A stretch of DNA of 64,000 nucleotides, from NCBI GenBank assembly GCA_964036665.1, contig OZ038530.1:22342001-22406000 (forward strand). Reading direction: 5' to 3'. Of this stretch, positions 31,926 to 44,136 are shown piece after piece (within the stretch, counting starts at the first letter, position 1; each line of letters begins with the position of its first letter). This stretch comes from Gordius sp. MW1 (lineage: Eukaryota; Nematomorpha; Gordioida; Gordea; Gordiidae). The notes beneath the pieces were generated by a model, which saw nothing but the letters and a program-made list of their open reading frames with translations, did no database searches and was not told the origin of the DNA. A program made the position numbers and the translations under genes.

Positions 31926-34363
31926 TTAGTTAATTTAGCAATTGACACAATAAGTGATTTGTTAATGACTTCACACTAAACACCTTAACGTTATTTAAAT
32001 TAATTTTATATGGAAATTTATGCCAAAGTTAGGTAATTTATATATATTATTATTTAATTAAAGTCTCTAATTAAATCAGAAATTGCAATTATTCATCTAA
32101 CTCTGAAAGTTTCTTATATGAATTTGTGATATAAAATCAATAGTTGAGCCCAAATTTAGGCGTGCTTATACCGGATTACTGTGTAAAAGACAAACTTCAT
32201 CCTTATTAAATAATTAATTTTATTTTAGTTGGCGCAAATAAAATGTTGTCTAATACAGAATAATGTTTATAAGTTCTGATGAATTTGTGAAAGCAAGAAG
32301 ACTCTTTAAATTTAAAAGCCATTATAATTAACATAATTAAAACATTTAAAATCTGGTAAGTTGAGGTCTTAGGTTAATATACTGCTCATCGCTTGTATTT
32401 TCACGCATCAAAAGTGTTGCAAAAAACGACTGCCATTTTAAAAATCTACGTAGAGTTTGTATAGCGATGGATTATATTGGTCAATCATTGATCTTATACC
32501 ATGAAACAACCTATTTAAATCATTATAGCGATTTTAAACATTCATCAAACATGAATTAGCCAAAATTCATGTTAGAAAATAAGTACAAGTGTAAATGGGG
32601 CTATAAAAGTTAATTTTATTTATAAATAATGATTAATTTTTATACCAATATTTTGATTTTTAAAAGTTCATGTTGATAAACCTTTAAATAATTAAGTGCG
32701 TGTTGTTGTTTTGGTAATAGTAGTAGTAGAGTAGATAAACAACAACACAAACAACACATACTTATCCTAGTGTTGAAGAGAAGGGAGGGCGCCCTAAAGT
32801 CTGGTGTAATTTGTCAATGTAAAAGATAGGGATAGTTAATTTTGTATACAATTCAAAAAGTAAAAGTTCTAGGATAAAAAAAAATGTGAATACATTCCTC
32901 TCCCATATATCTACAAATTAAATCTATTAAATAAAATTTTTACCAACTAATTTGCAAGTTATTGACGTTTGAAAAACGCTAAAATCGCGTTTTTGGCAAC
33001 TTTGACAGCGAATATCTAAAAAACTTGACGTATAGGGAAAAAACTAATAACATATTTGTGTTCACAGTGAAAAACTCTACCAGAATCTGCAAACAGTTTG
33101 CCGGTTGATTTTTCTTGTTGAACCGTGTTATCTAAGTATTAAATTAGCCTACTCCAATGTAAAGGTTACAGAATTGTAAACCACGTCTATATATATCCAA
33201 CACCTTCAATTTGAAATGACCGTTGAGATATTAATGATGAGTAGTTAACGATAAACATATAATTCTATTATCATTGCTAATTTAATAAAACATTAAAAAT
33301 TATTCATCTATATAAAACATCATAAAAACAAACCTGTTTTATAATGCAAAAAACTATATGTTTTGTATGGGCTTAGCGAGTCTCATTTAAATCTTTGTAT
33401 GGCCCTTCTCCGCTAGATCAAAAACTTGTGCCATAATAAAAATACTTTATTTACAATAAATGCATAACAACGAAACTATGGGACTAAAAAGATATATTAA
33501 GGCTATACAAATTACATGGCTTATGGTAAGTTTGTTTAAATCAATTATAGCTCAAATGAAAAACAGGTAGACAAAAAATATGTTACTTTTTGTAAGATGA
33601 TACCATTGGTAAATCCTTATAGCAACTGTCCTAAATACTGCCCCAATCCAAATTAATATACAATACATATTTAATTCAAGCGGTTGTTTGGTGCTTTTAA
33701 AAATAAGATAAATTTTATTTGACCGTCTTTTTCTATTGATTGTTAATGAATAACAAAGCGGAAATTTAATTTATAAAAAGTCACTTAGCTCAAATAAAAG
33801 ATTTACTTATTTTAAATTAATGAAAATTAATGATTATTTCAGCTAAGATATATTGAATTGCTTAGGGGGGGCCAAAGAACCAGAATTTTCTTTTAAAAGA
33901 AAAGGGGGGTGGTAACCGCCTTTGTTGTGAGTATTTTTAACATCTGGTGGGAGAGCAATGCGCATCGTTAGTGAAGGACGCTCTAGCTTTCTGTTGTAGA
34001 GTTTTGTTTAAAACTGTAATATTCTTGAGTTGGTTTTTACAACCACTTTCCGACCTAAAATAATATATACCAGGTTGGTGGTATTACATCAATTAGTTGA
34101 CTTTTAAAATTTTGCCTATAACAGGTTGGCACTACATCAATTAGTTAACTTCCGAATGTGATTTACCCCTATTAAATTTGTTACGGTGCTGTGGGCTGTT
34201 CAAATTATCTGGACAGCCACTTAGGTTAATTAAGGGACCCACCTATAAACATTCCTTCAAATCATGGGTAGATATTATATAAATTAAGAAAAATAATGAT
34301 ATTACCTAAAATAAGAAATCATTAGAAAATAAAATAAAAAATATCTGAGGCTATTAAAATAAA
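31926..34363. other. Intergenic region with shared repeat and upstream GPCR-like flank
   Basis: 31926-31985 resembles the intact GPCR upstream region (GACACAATAAGTGATTTG). 32386-32690 is a partial copy of the TAGACTGCTC element at 14144. 33865-33915 has poly-G. About 34065-34155 is an imperfect tandem duplication (CAGGTTGG...ACATCAATTAGTT). No gene seen. Confidence 0.45.
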
Positions 34364-34859
34364 CTCGGGCCTTCGGCCCTCGTGGGAAGGGGGAGGGGAG
34401 AAGGGAAGGGGGGAAGGGAAGGGGGGACGACTCATCTATACTTCGTATAAATGTATCATATTTGCTATGCAATTTATGGGCGAGAAAGGTGGGAAGGGGC
34501 GAGAATGCCTATAGGGGGGTATTAAATGCCTAATGATTAATTAATTATTTATACAAATTTTCCATTTATTAGCAAAATGTAATATAGGCAAAATGTAATA
34601 TAGGCAAGGGTTAGGGTTAGATTTAGTGTTTGCATCTAGTTGCGTATTACATTAGTTTTTATGGCCTTTAGTGATTATGGGTCTAACAAACATTATATTA
34701 TAAAACATCACAATGTTAAGAATTTGCAGAATTGTTGGGAGAAATTTTTTGTTGAATTTGAACAATTTTTAATTAAAAAAATCAAAAATTGGCGAATGGT
34801 CATTTTTTCTCCATTGGTCAGTACCAACAGATACTCTATAAGTCAATGATAGCCAAAAA

Positions 34860-35460
34860 AACGGAAAAAAAAATTTGATGCTCACTTTGGCCAATGGTCA
34901 TTTTTTTCCATTGGTCAGCAGCCAGCACACGGTAAAAATGGATATAAATTCATAAGAGTAAAAAAACGAAAAAAAAATTTTCGAATCACATTTTGGCCAA
35001 TGGTCATTTTTTTCTATTGGTCAGCAGCCAGGACACGGTAAAAGTAGATATAAATTCATAATAGTCAAAAAAAAACGAAAAAAAAATTTTCGAATCACAT
35101 TTTGGCCAATGGTCATTTTATTCCATTGGTCAGCAGCCAGCGGACGACCAAAAAGTCATAATAGCAATGGTAGGAACAGGAACAATCATAATAGTCAAAA
35201 AAAACGAAAAAAATAATTTCGATTCACATTTTGGCCAATGGTCATTTTTTCCATCGGTCAGGAGCCAGCGGACGGCCAAAAAGTCATAATAGCAATGGTA
35301 GTAACAGGAACAATCATAATAGTCAAAAAAAAAACGAAAAAATAAACTCGGATTCACATTTTGGCCAATGGTCATTTTTTTCATTGGTCAGCAGCCAGCG
35401 GACGGCCAAAAAGTCTTATTATCAATGATAGTAACAAGGACTATCATAAGAGTCAAAAAA
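34860..35460 (+). repeat. Tandem array in repeat X, 108- and 130-bp units
   Basis: Five units, each with GGCCAATGGTCATTTTTT and CCATTGGTCAGCAGCCAG, which can pair as a hairpin (CCAATGG / CCATTGG). Spacing is about 108-110 bp for the first units and 130 bp for the last two, so two subtypes. Followed by CTCCGGGATTCTAACCC. Confidence 0.75.
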
Positions 35461-35632
35461 AACTCCGGGATTCTAACCCAAAAACTAGTTAAATTGCATA
35501 GCAATTAAAAGTAAACTTTTATTTATGTTTATTATATAATAAAATGAAACAATAATAGAACAAAGTCATATTATAAATGGTAGTAACAGGAAAAATATAT
35601 TAATTTAATTTAAAAAATAAAAAATTTTTTTG

Positions 35633-35695
35633 CCCTCTCCGGGAATCGAACCAGCAATTCAGAACGTTCGCCGGGGTTCGAACCCACATTAATAG
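35633..35695 (-). other. tRNA-like sequence patch (B-box-like words)
   Basis: Minus strand contains GGTTCGAACCCCGG and GGTTCGATTCCCGGAGAG, both like a tRNA T-arm / pol III B box. No D-arm, anticodon arm or acceptor pairing is seen, so it is not a tRNA gene; it may be SINE-derived. Confidence 0.35.
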
Positions 35696-36095
35696 AGGCA
35701 TAGACTTTTGTAAGGGCACAGGGACCCATATCAGTAGAGGCATAGGCCCTTGTAGTGGAGGGCATAGGGTAATTATAGCAATTAATATCAATGTTACCCA
35801 ATTCAAAAACGAATAGATATACTTATGCATTAATTTAACGTAGCAATTAAAACCCGACCCCGCCCGAAAGCGAGGGAGATAGAGATGAGGGGTGGGGCAC
35901 CTCTTATGCATTAATTTTAAAAATAACACAGCGGGGGAGATAGAGATGAGGAGTGGGGCACCTCTTTCTCATGCATTAATTTAAAAAATCGATAACCTAA
36001 TATACCCAATGCAAATAAATAGGGACGGACGGACGGACGGACAACGGACGGACGGACAACAAAAAACGAGCCCATAAATTGCATAGCAATTAATT

Positions 36096-36650
36096 ATGGT
36101 AAAAAGTTAATTTAGTTTACAGTCTGACTTCAAGAAATTACATACAATAGGTGATTCTTTTGTATTTAAGTTGTCACTATTGGTCGAAGAATGACAACTC
36201 AATTTTTGCCTTGGTAAATATTAATTTGCACTAATTGATCGATTTATTCTGTGTGCGAATCTAATTAAATAACACGAAAATTTAATTCAATGATGCAGCG
36301 TTATGGTCACAAACAAAATTATTTTTTAATGAGACTTTTTACACTTGTCACACTATGAAATATTAAGTTTTTATATAACATAGTATATAAATATTTGTTA
36401 AATGTTCTATAGTACGATTTAAATTTAATGTGTTATTGTATTTTTACGTTTAATAAATCATTCGGCTTTTTAATGATTTAGCCAAACCAAAATAATTTAA
36501 TGCTAATTACTACCTTTAGTTCATTTACCTTGTTTAGTTAGTTTTTTTTGTAAGATTCATGATCAGATATATTGATATTCTGAAATGGTGAAGGTAATAA
36601 TTATTATGGGAATGCAGGCTAAACAGTAAAGGAAAGAGCTGGACTCGGCT
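36096..36650. other. AT-rich spacer between repeat X and Gypsy pol
   Basis: No gene or repeat boundary recognised. Gypsy-like coding homology begins near 36660. Confidence 0.35.
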
Positions 36651-36659
36651 AAATAAACC

Positions 36660-37920
36660 AAAATCGCCTTTTCTACGTTTATGTCAAAATATAAGGCAGA
36701 CGATATTTAATGATACCGGAGCACAAATTAGTGGAAGTCCTTCAACAAAACGAAAGTAATTGTAAATTAATTTTGTGTAAAAGCAACAAATATGAATGAA
36801 ATCAATGTATACGGTCAAATTTGTTTACTTTTGGATATAGAAATGAAAAGGGGATTTAAGTGGTCTTTTATAGCAGATGTTGTTCATTCACCAATTTTAG
36901 GATCAGGTTTTAAAGATTATTTCTTCGGATTATTGACGTAAAAATAAACGCATAATTAATCTGAAAAATTATTCGCCAAAATTATCTAATATAGTTAATC
37001 AATCTAATCAATTCCAATTGTCCAGTATAATAATTATTCTTTTTCAATATTGAAACAATCATTTGATATTGCCAAGGCATTTAATTTAATAAAGCAAAAC
37101 ATAACAACAAGCACCATATAATAACAAAAGGACCAGCGATACATTGTTCTCCTCGACGTTTACTTCCCCAAAAATATTAAACAGCAAAAAAGGAATTTGG
37201 TGAAATGAGATCAGGCATAATACGACCTTCACATAGCAAATGGCATCTCCATAACCAATAGTCCCAAAAGATACCCCAGGAACATGGCGTCCATGCTATG
37301 ATTTTAGAAAGCTTAATTATGCAGCAAGCTACAGGATTTTGCTTTAAATCTAACAGGCAAAACAAGTTTTTTAAAATTGAATTTAATACAAGCTTACCAT
37401 CCAATTCTGATGGCACCGGAGGGCATCGCGCCGCGCAATTACAAAGCCTTTTGGACTTTTTAAATTTATGGCTTTCGGACTGCGGAATGCAACACAAACA
37501 TTTTAGCGCCTCATAGATGAAATTTTCAATGGCACGGACTATGTGTATGCTTACATCGATAATATACATATCGCCGGTTCCACGTAACATGAACAGAGTT
37601 GCATCTTTCAACGGTTTCAAATATAGGGTATAAGTAGAAATCTGTCACAATGTTCTTTAGGAGTCAAAACATTGATTTTCCCGGTCATCAAGTTGATCAA
37701 AGTGGCATACATCAAACAAAATTGATGCAATTATGGATTTCCCGATTCCTAAACTATGAACAATTTGAATCATTTTTTAGGTATGATGAATACTAGATGG
37801 TGCTTCAATCTCTAAACCACTCACGGATTTGTCAAACAATGATGGCAAAGATATGATTGTGCTTCAATCTCTAAACCACTCACTTTGTCAAACAATGATG
37901 GCAAGGATATTAAAAATCGG
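36660..37920 (+). pseudogene. Decayed Gypsy-type pol (protease and reverse transcriptase)
   Basis: Plus-strand fragments in shifting frames. Protease: NDTGAQISG near 36700 and FIADVVHSPILGS near 36870. Reverse transcriptase: HHIITKGPAIHC with LPQK near 37110, FGEMRSGIIRPSHSKW near 37195, MAFGLRNATQTF near 37475, and YAYIDN near 37550 where the catalytic YxDD motif has become YIDN. Then the connection region. Many stops and frameshifts, and a gap of about 60 residues in the RT core. Non-functional. About 37800-37911 contains a duplicated 53-59-bp unit (CTTCAATCTCTAAACCACTC). Confidence 0.75.
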
Positions 37921-38114
37921 AGACCGAAATGAATTCATTTAATCGTCTAAAATTTTTTAAAACAAAGCGACTAATTTATCGTTTTTGAAACCAAACAATT
38001 GGTTAACATTAACTAACCACAAATGCTTCGAAAATAGCAGTCGGGGAATCTGCATCAGGTAAGTAATAACAAACAAAAATCATTAGCTTTGCTTCGCCAG
38101 AAATTACCATCAGC

Positions 38115-40659
38115 TTAACCCTCGAGAGCATTCCTAAAAATCCCGAACGCGAGAGCATTCGTGGGGTATATTCGACCCCACTTTTTTACTTCTTATAACT
38201 TTTAAAGTATTAATTGCTATGCAATTTATGGGCTCGATTTTTGGTGTCCTTTGTCCGATGTCTGTCCGTTACCCTCCCTATCTATTTGCATTTGGTATAT
38301 TAGGTTATCGCTTTTTTAAATTAATGCATGAGAAAGAGTGCCCCACCCCTCATCTCTATCTCCCTCGCTGTGTTATTTTTAATTGCTATGCATAAGAGGT
38401 GCCCCACCCCTCATCTCTATCTCCCTCGCTGTGTTATATATAAGATTTGTTAAATTATCTATTATATAAACATAAATAAAAGTTGTTTACTTTTAATTGC
38501 TATGCAATTTAACTAGTTATATAATAAGCATAAATAAAAACTGTTTACTTTTAATTGCTATGCAATTTAACTAGTTTTTGTTATATAATAAACATAGATA
38601 AAAGTTGTTTACTTTTAATGCTATGCAATTTAAAAGTTGTTTACTTTTTAATTGCTATGCAATTTAACTAGTTTTGGGGTTGTTGTTTACTTTTTAATTG
38701 CTATGCAATTTAACTAGTTTTGGGGTTAGAATCCCGGAGTTTTTTTTGACTCTTATGATTGTTCTTGTTACTATCATTGATAATAAGAATTTTTGGCCGT
38801 CCGCTGGCTGCTGACCAATGAAAAAAATGACCATTGGTCAAAATGTGAATCGAAATTATTTTTTTCGTTTTTTTTTGACTATTATGATTGTTCCTGTTTC
38901 TACCATTGCTATTATGACTTTTTGGCCGTCCGCTGGCTGCTGACCAATGTTATATAATAAACATAAATAAAAGATGTTTACTTCTAATTGCTATGCAATT
39001 TAACTAGTTTTTGGGTTAGAATCCCGGAGTTTTTTTGACTCTTATGATTGTTCTTGTTACTATCATTGATAATAAGACTTTTTGGCCGTCCGTTAGCTGC
39101 TGACCAATGAAAAAAATGACCATTGGCCAAAATGTGAATCCGAGTTTATTTTTTCGTTTTTTTTGACTATTATGATTGTTCCTGTTACTACCATTGCTAT
39201 TATGATTTTCTGGCCGTCCGCTGGCTCCTGACCGATGGAAAAAATGACCATTGGCCAAAATGTGAATCGAGATTATTTTTTTCGTTTTTTTTTGACTATT
39301 ATGATTGTTCCTGTTCCTACCATTGCTATTATGACTTTTTGGCCGTCCGCTGGCTGCTGACCAATGGAATAAAATGACCATTGGCCAAAATGTGATTCGA
39401 AAACTTTTTTTTCCTTTTTTTTTGACTATTATGAATTTATATCCGCTTTTACCGTGTCCTGGCTGCTGACCAATGGAAAAAAATGACCATTGGCCAAAAT
39501 GTGATTCGAAATTTTTTTTTTCGTTTTTTTTACTCTTATGAATTTATATCCACTTTTACCGTGTGCTGGCTGCTGACCAATGGAAAAAAATGACCATTGG
39601 CCGAAGTGAGCATCAAAATTTTTTTTTTCCGTTTTTTTGGCTATCATTGACTTATAGAGTATCTGTGGGTACTGACCAATAGAGAAAAAGTGACCATTGG
39701 CCAAATTTTTGATTTTTTTAATTAAAAATTGTTCAAATTCAACAAAAAATTTCTCCCAACAATTCTGCAAATTCTTAACATTGTGTTGTTTTATAATATA
39801 ATGTTTGTTAGACCCATAATCACTAAAGGCCATAAAAACTAATGTAATACGCAACTAGATGCAAACACTAAATCTAACCCTTGCCTATATTACATTTTGC
39901 CGTTATTACATTTTGCCTATAATGGAAAATTTGTATAAATAATTTATTAATCATTAGGCATTTAATACCCCCCTATAGGCATTCTCGCCCCTTCCCACCT
40001 TTCTCGCCCATAAATTGCATAGCAAATATGATACATTTATACGAAGTACAGATGAGTCGTCCCCCCTTCCCTTCCCCTCTTCCCTTCCCCTCTTCCCTTC
40101 CCTTCTCCCCCTTCCCACGAGGGCTGAAGGCCCGAGTTTTTTTTTTAACCTTTCAAATTTTAAACATGTGTTTATAAATGTCTTAAGATTGATGGTAAAT
40201 ATTTTGATATGAATCTAATCAACATTAAAAACTTATTAACGATTTTCTGGAACCCCATTTTTATTTTGGTTATTTTAGAGCTTCCCCTCATTTTACCTCT
40301 TGACATCATATACCTTAAAATAAATCAAAATAAACGTGATTTTTGATTAAAAGAATGTTCAAAATGTATTAAAAACACAAATTGTAAAAGATATCATCAA
40401 ACGAAAAAAATACATACATTTTTTCCAATAGAAAAAAACTTACGTGAGATCATTCGTGGTACACAGGACCCCTGTGGCCAAAAAGATGCTATATTTTAAA
40501 AAGTAATGGGCCAAAAGTTATAAAATTTTCCTAAAACTTAATTCTTGGTAAAATATCAGGCTACTGAAAAGGCCAGATCAATTCGCTTTTAAACGCGTTT
40601 TATATTTAAGTTTATAATTATCGTGTCCGTGGTACCCCACTAATGCCCTCGAGGCTTAA
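38115..40659. mobile_element. piggyBac-like non-autonomous element containing repeat X
   Basis: Flanked by TTAA at 38115-38118 and 40656-40659. Left end CCCTCGAGAGCATTC, later CGTGGGGTATATTCGACCCC. Right end, inverted, GCCTCGAGGGCATTAGTGG. These match the piggyBac pattern of TTAA plus CCYTCGAG-type termini. The inner part (38210-40140) is repeat X inserted later; the remaining element is about 0.6 kb with a subterminal repeat at 40445-40480. No transposase. Confidence 0.65.
38210..40140 (-). repeat. Unclassified repeat X, right copy (inverted)
   Basis: Reverse-complement copy of 34364-36095, ending GGGCTGAAGGCCCGAGTT. It has at least five tandem CATTGGTCAGCAGCCAG units (38800-39650) and an expanded cluster of AATTGCTATGCAATT words at 38490-38710 and 38990. 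It also carries an extra internal partial duplication (38740-38950 against 39010-39360), making it longer than the left copy. Confidence 0.7.
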
Positions 40660-40900
40660 ACACGCTATAGTACCTTAAGTTGGGAGTTACTAGCAATATA
40701 TCTAGCGATCAAACAGTCAGATACATACATGAGGGGCGCAATTTTATTATATTTACGGACCAAAAACCTTTAATATATGCGTTCCAGACAGAGATTTATC
40801 GTTATTCACAATGAAAGATCTAACATTTAGATTATGGGTCTATTTTTAGACATTCATTTCATAGCAATATTACAGCAGACACATTATCCCCATCAGAAAT
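40660..40900. other. Short spacer, nothing recognised
   Basis: AT-rich sequence between the piggyBac-like element and the Gypsy integrase fragment. Confidence 0.3.
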
Positions 40901-41523
40901 TGCTTTTAACTCTTCCAATTTGTCCAAATGAGAATGAAATAGTTTCACACAAATAAATAATTATAAGTTATTGATGAACACAAAATCTTCGCATCTAGTA
41001 ATACTAAAGAACCCAGGTAGTGAGGAAGACATCCTCTGCGACATATCGGCAGGTTCCCCTCGCCCATTTATACCAGCACAAACCTGAGAAAGAATTTATT
41101 CAATCACTTTTACATCCAGTGTTGCATCCCAAAGATTGATTACACGCAGTTTTGTGTGGCTATCGATGAATAATGATATTCGGGATTGCACAAAAGAATG
41201 TATAAAATGCCAAAACCCTAAGGTGAACAAACATTTAAATACTTCACCTGCCATTTTCAACAACACCGATGAAAGGTTCGGTCACGTGCATTTGGACGTG
41301 GTTGGTCCTTTGCCACCTTCATTTCAACTAGAGCTGCCTAAAACTAGTTCCTTTTAAAAAAAAAGGAACTAAAGGAACTAGTAAGTTCCTTTTCAAAATG
41401 AGGAACTAGAACTGGAATTAGTTCCTTTTTTTCTCAATTATCGCAAAAGGAACTACTTACAAGTTCCTTTTGCCAATTTCAATTTGCATTAAAATTTTTT
41501 AAGTCTAGCTAATTAATAGATTT

Positions 41524-41975
41524 TTGGATCTTTTTAGCAAAGAAAATCTGTCGGCGGCTATTCTCCATCCTGCTTTTAAAACAGATTGGAATTGGATTCG
41601 CAAAGAATGCGCTGCGAACATGAAAGCAAATATTTTAGAGGATATCAATTTGTTTGTTCCTAGATCTCAACAGGGTGCACCTAGTGCATCAGAAATGGAT
41701 TTTTTTGAATTGATGAAAAGAATGAATCAATTGAAAGTTTTTTGCTTTCTAATAACCGAAATTAAGTCTTTTAGACAGTTTTCCCGATTTAAAAAAACTA
41801 TTTATTAAATATAATACGCCATTACCATCAAGTGCCTCTGTGGAAAGATTATTTAGCTTGGGCAAAATTTTATTTGGAGACAAGCGAACATTCCTTTTAG
41901 ATGACAACTCTGAAAATAATATTTTGTTAAAATCAAATAAATATTTATTACCTGATGATTTTTATAAATTGTAAT
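41524..41975 (+). pseudogene. hAT transposase C-terminal fragment
   Basis: Residues AAILHPAFKTDW (a typical hAT motif near the catalytic core), then acidic sequence, then after a +1 frameshift the SSASVERLFSLG dimerisation region and KSNKYLLPDDF, ending in TAA at 41971-41973. The preceding two-thirds of the transposase is missing. Confidence 0.8.
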
Positions 41976-42115
41976 ATATAATATATTGGTTTTAAGAATT
42001 AATAAAAGATGTTTGTACATTTAAAAAAAAATTTAAAAAAGGAACTTCAAAAGAAACTGGAACTAGTTTCTTTTTAAAATGAGGAACTAGGAACTGGAAT
42101 TAGTTCCATTTTAGG

Positions 42116-43268
42116 TAGTGATGCGGAAAAACCGAGAAAAATCTCGGTCTCGTCTCGTCTCGTCTCGAAAAACCGAGACGAGACGAGACGAGAATTTGAA
42201 AAATGGAGTCGAGATCGAGACGAGAATTTTGAGGTCGAGACGAGACGATACGAGATTTTCTCGGCGAGATCTCGAATTTTTATTGATCGTTAGATTTTAG
42301 TAAATTATTGTGTACTTTAATTTACATTTAAGGTATTAAGTGTAAATCAATATGTATGGAATAAAAAAAATCCCAAGTGTAGTTAATATTATATATTTTT
42401 GCAAAAAAAATTAAAATTTGGCAATCATTTACCTAAGTATGGTTGATTTTTGTCATACATTTAAATACGTATTCATTAATTTAAAGTTTAAACCTTATGT
42501 TCTTATTTCTATAATAATGCTGCTTTTATTGTTGTTTTTACAACGTTTTAATTTGTGCAACTAGTTATCATAAATAATAATAACATCATTAAATGTCACT
42601 CGCACTTTGAGGTTTATAGCGCTATAGTAAACATGCAATAAACACTATGGGTTAAATTAATGATGGTTATATTAATGGACTTAAACATTTGCCTTAAATA
42701 TGTTAAGGTCTACTTTGAAGCATTAGCAAAGGTTAATAAAGGGTCTCATTTTTCTCAATTATGCAACTAAATCAACTGTAAGCGAACTTATAATTTTTGA
42801 AGTCCATTTATAGTTGACAGACACAGTGAATTTAATACAAATATTATAATTTGCTAGAACAATAAAATTTAATTTTTTATATTTCAAATTTATTTATAGT
42901 TTTTTTAGTCTGCACTTATTATAGAAAATGTTATCTTTATGAGTTAATTCATATCTTTATATTGTCACTGAGATGTCGTGTCCCGCTAAATCTTTAAAAA
43001 GTTTGTGTATTAAAGTTTTTCGAAAAATATAAAATTTGCCATTTGGATTTTTGAACACTTATTTATATTTTTAATCAAACAGGAGAAATTTTTATTCCGA
43101 ATATATTTTTTTTTTAAAGTCGAGACGAGACGAGAATTCTCGTCGAGACGAGACGAGACCGAGATTTTTCTAGACCGAGACGAGACGAGATCGAGATTTT
43201 CTCAATCGCTCCCGAGACGAGACGAGATTTTGTTTTCGAGACCGAGACGAGACGAGATCGAAACACTA
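42116..43268. mobile_element. 1153-bp hAT element (CTCGTCTCG family), perfect TSD
   Basis: Begins TAGTGATGCGGAAAAACCGAG and ends GATCGAAACACTA. CGAGACGAGA arrays at both ends. Identical ATTTTAGG flanks it at 42108-42115 and 43269-43276. It is inserted in the hAT at 41329-43330, so it is the youngest of the three nested insertions. It is the inverted counterpart of 26467-27541. No ORF. Confidence 0.88.
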
Positions 43269-43575
43269 ATTTTAGGCAAAGGAACAGAACTTGACAAGTT
43301 CCTTTTTAAAAGGAACTTTAAACAGCTCTAATCAACATACCCATATTTTTACGGCCATGGATTGCTTTACAAGATGGCCAATCGCAATACCAATCAACGA
43401 AATATCAGCCCAAAATTTAGCTAAAATATTTATTAAACATTAGATTGCCAACTTTGGTGTTCCAAAGGTTATAACTGCTAGTGCACCGAACAGCGAGCAC
43501 AGATTGTGCTAACGCGCATATGAAACATCTCAGTGTGCGTGCCCGTGCAAAGCACATACTAAACGGCACTTTTTA

Positions 43576-44136
43576 AAAAAAAAAATCGCGTTTTTATATT
43601 TACTCTTATCAGAATAAAATTAATTAATCGCAAAATCTTCTAAATAGGTTCAACTCACTAAAATCATAATACTATATTTAATTCGAGGAGGTACAAAATC
43701 TTAATTTCTAGTTTTAATTAATCCGTGATCAAAATTGATAAGAACGAATATACATTAACAATATTAAGCTTTATAACAAGAACGCATTATTAATAATCAA
43801 CATGCCATATCTATGTGCCTATAAATATGCGTGATAGTGTTGCTATAATTCTATGAGGGATGTGTCTAACTTTGTCATATAAATTTTAACAAAAGGTAGA
43901 AAGCTATAGATAGGTGTGAAACGTGGTAACTATTAGTATTTAGTACATATAGTTTCGAAAGGAAAGTGTAAATTAGCATTCATAAAAGCGAGTAGTAAAT
44001 AGGTAACGATTTGCGAGTGGTAAATACATAATAAATGGGAAAACATTATTTTCAACGCTTATCTCCAAAATAAAATTTTAAGACTATAATTTGAATCGTC
44101 TGCTCATGTTCTAGGATGGATGCTAGAAAAATGAAC
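43576..44136. other. 3' flank of the MARVEL-domain gene
   Basis: AT-rich. Includes the likely 3' UTR of the minus-strand gene ending at 44137. No other signal recognised. Confidence 0.35.

Larger units (their letters stand above)
34364..36095 (+). repeat. Unclassified 1.7-kb repeat X, left copy
   Basis: Begins AACTCGGGCCTTCGGCCC, then G/A-rich low complexity, then a unique segment (34560-34850), five tandem units (34860-35460), a tRNA-like patch (35633-35695), GAGATAGAGATGAGG repeats, a (GGAC)n tract and the end GCCCATAAATTGCATAGCAATT. The quasi-palindrome AATTGCATAGCAATT recurs. The whole is present in inverted orientation at 38210-40140. No ORF or known terminal signal; family not recognised. 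Confidence 0.7.
41329..43330 (+). mobile_element. hAT element with C-terminal transposase remnant
   Basis: Ends TAGAGCTG and CAGCTCTA with GTTCCTTTT-type subterminal repeats. It sits in the Gypsy integrase between ATTTCAAC (41321-41328) and ATCAAC (43331-43336), an 8-bp duplication whose right copy lost two bases. About 841 bp remain without the inner insert. 41524-41975 encodes the C-terminal part of a hAT transposase, with one +1 frameshift near 41780, ending with the dimerisation motif YNTPLPSSASVERLFSLG. The N-terminal and most catalytic parts are absent. Confidence 0.85.
40980..43575 (+). pseudogene. Gypsy integrase fragment split by a hAT insertion
   Basis: Left part 40980-41328: ISAGSPRPFIP, then the H2C2 zinc region (TKECIKCQNPKV) and HVHLDVVGPLPPS. 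Right part from 43331: TAMDCFTRWPIAIP, then NFGVPKVITA. The left and right parts are continuous in integrase homology and frame once the insert is ignored. Stops occur in both parts (for example after LAKIFIKH). No RT of this element was recognised to its left. A dead copy of a Gypsy-group retrotransposon. Confidence 0.78.

Noticed and set aside
35130..35384. Repetitive ORFs on both strands of the 34-40 kb arrays
   Set aside because: They are produced by the tandem 108-130-bp units and have no domain or consistent start.
34860..35460. CRISPR-like array
   Set aside because: Units are 108-130 bp, the supposed spacers are themselves repeated, and the host is an intron-bearing animal genome.
35633..35695. 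Possible tRNA gene
   Set aside because: Only T-arm-like words are present; no D arm, anticodon stem or acceptor stem can be formed. Recorded as a tRNA-like patch.
37177..37620. 147-codon minus-strand ORF
   Set aside because: It is antisense to Gypsy reverse transcriptase homology on the plus strand, which explains its openness and composition.
34364..40140. A single giant fold-back transposon with a Gypsy pol inside
   Set aside because: piggyBac-like ends enclose only the right arm, so the arms are better explained as two separate insertions of one repeat family.
42118..42300. 60-codon Arg/Glu-rich ORF
   Set aside because: It is translated from the CGAGACGAGA array at the end of a hAT element.
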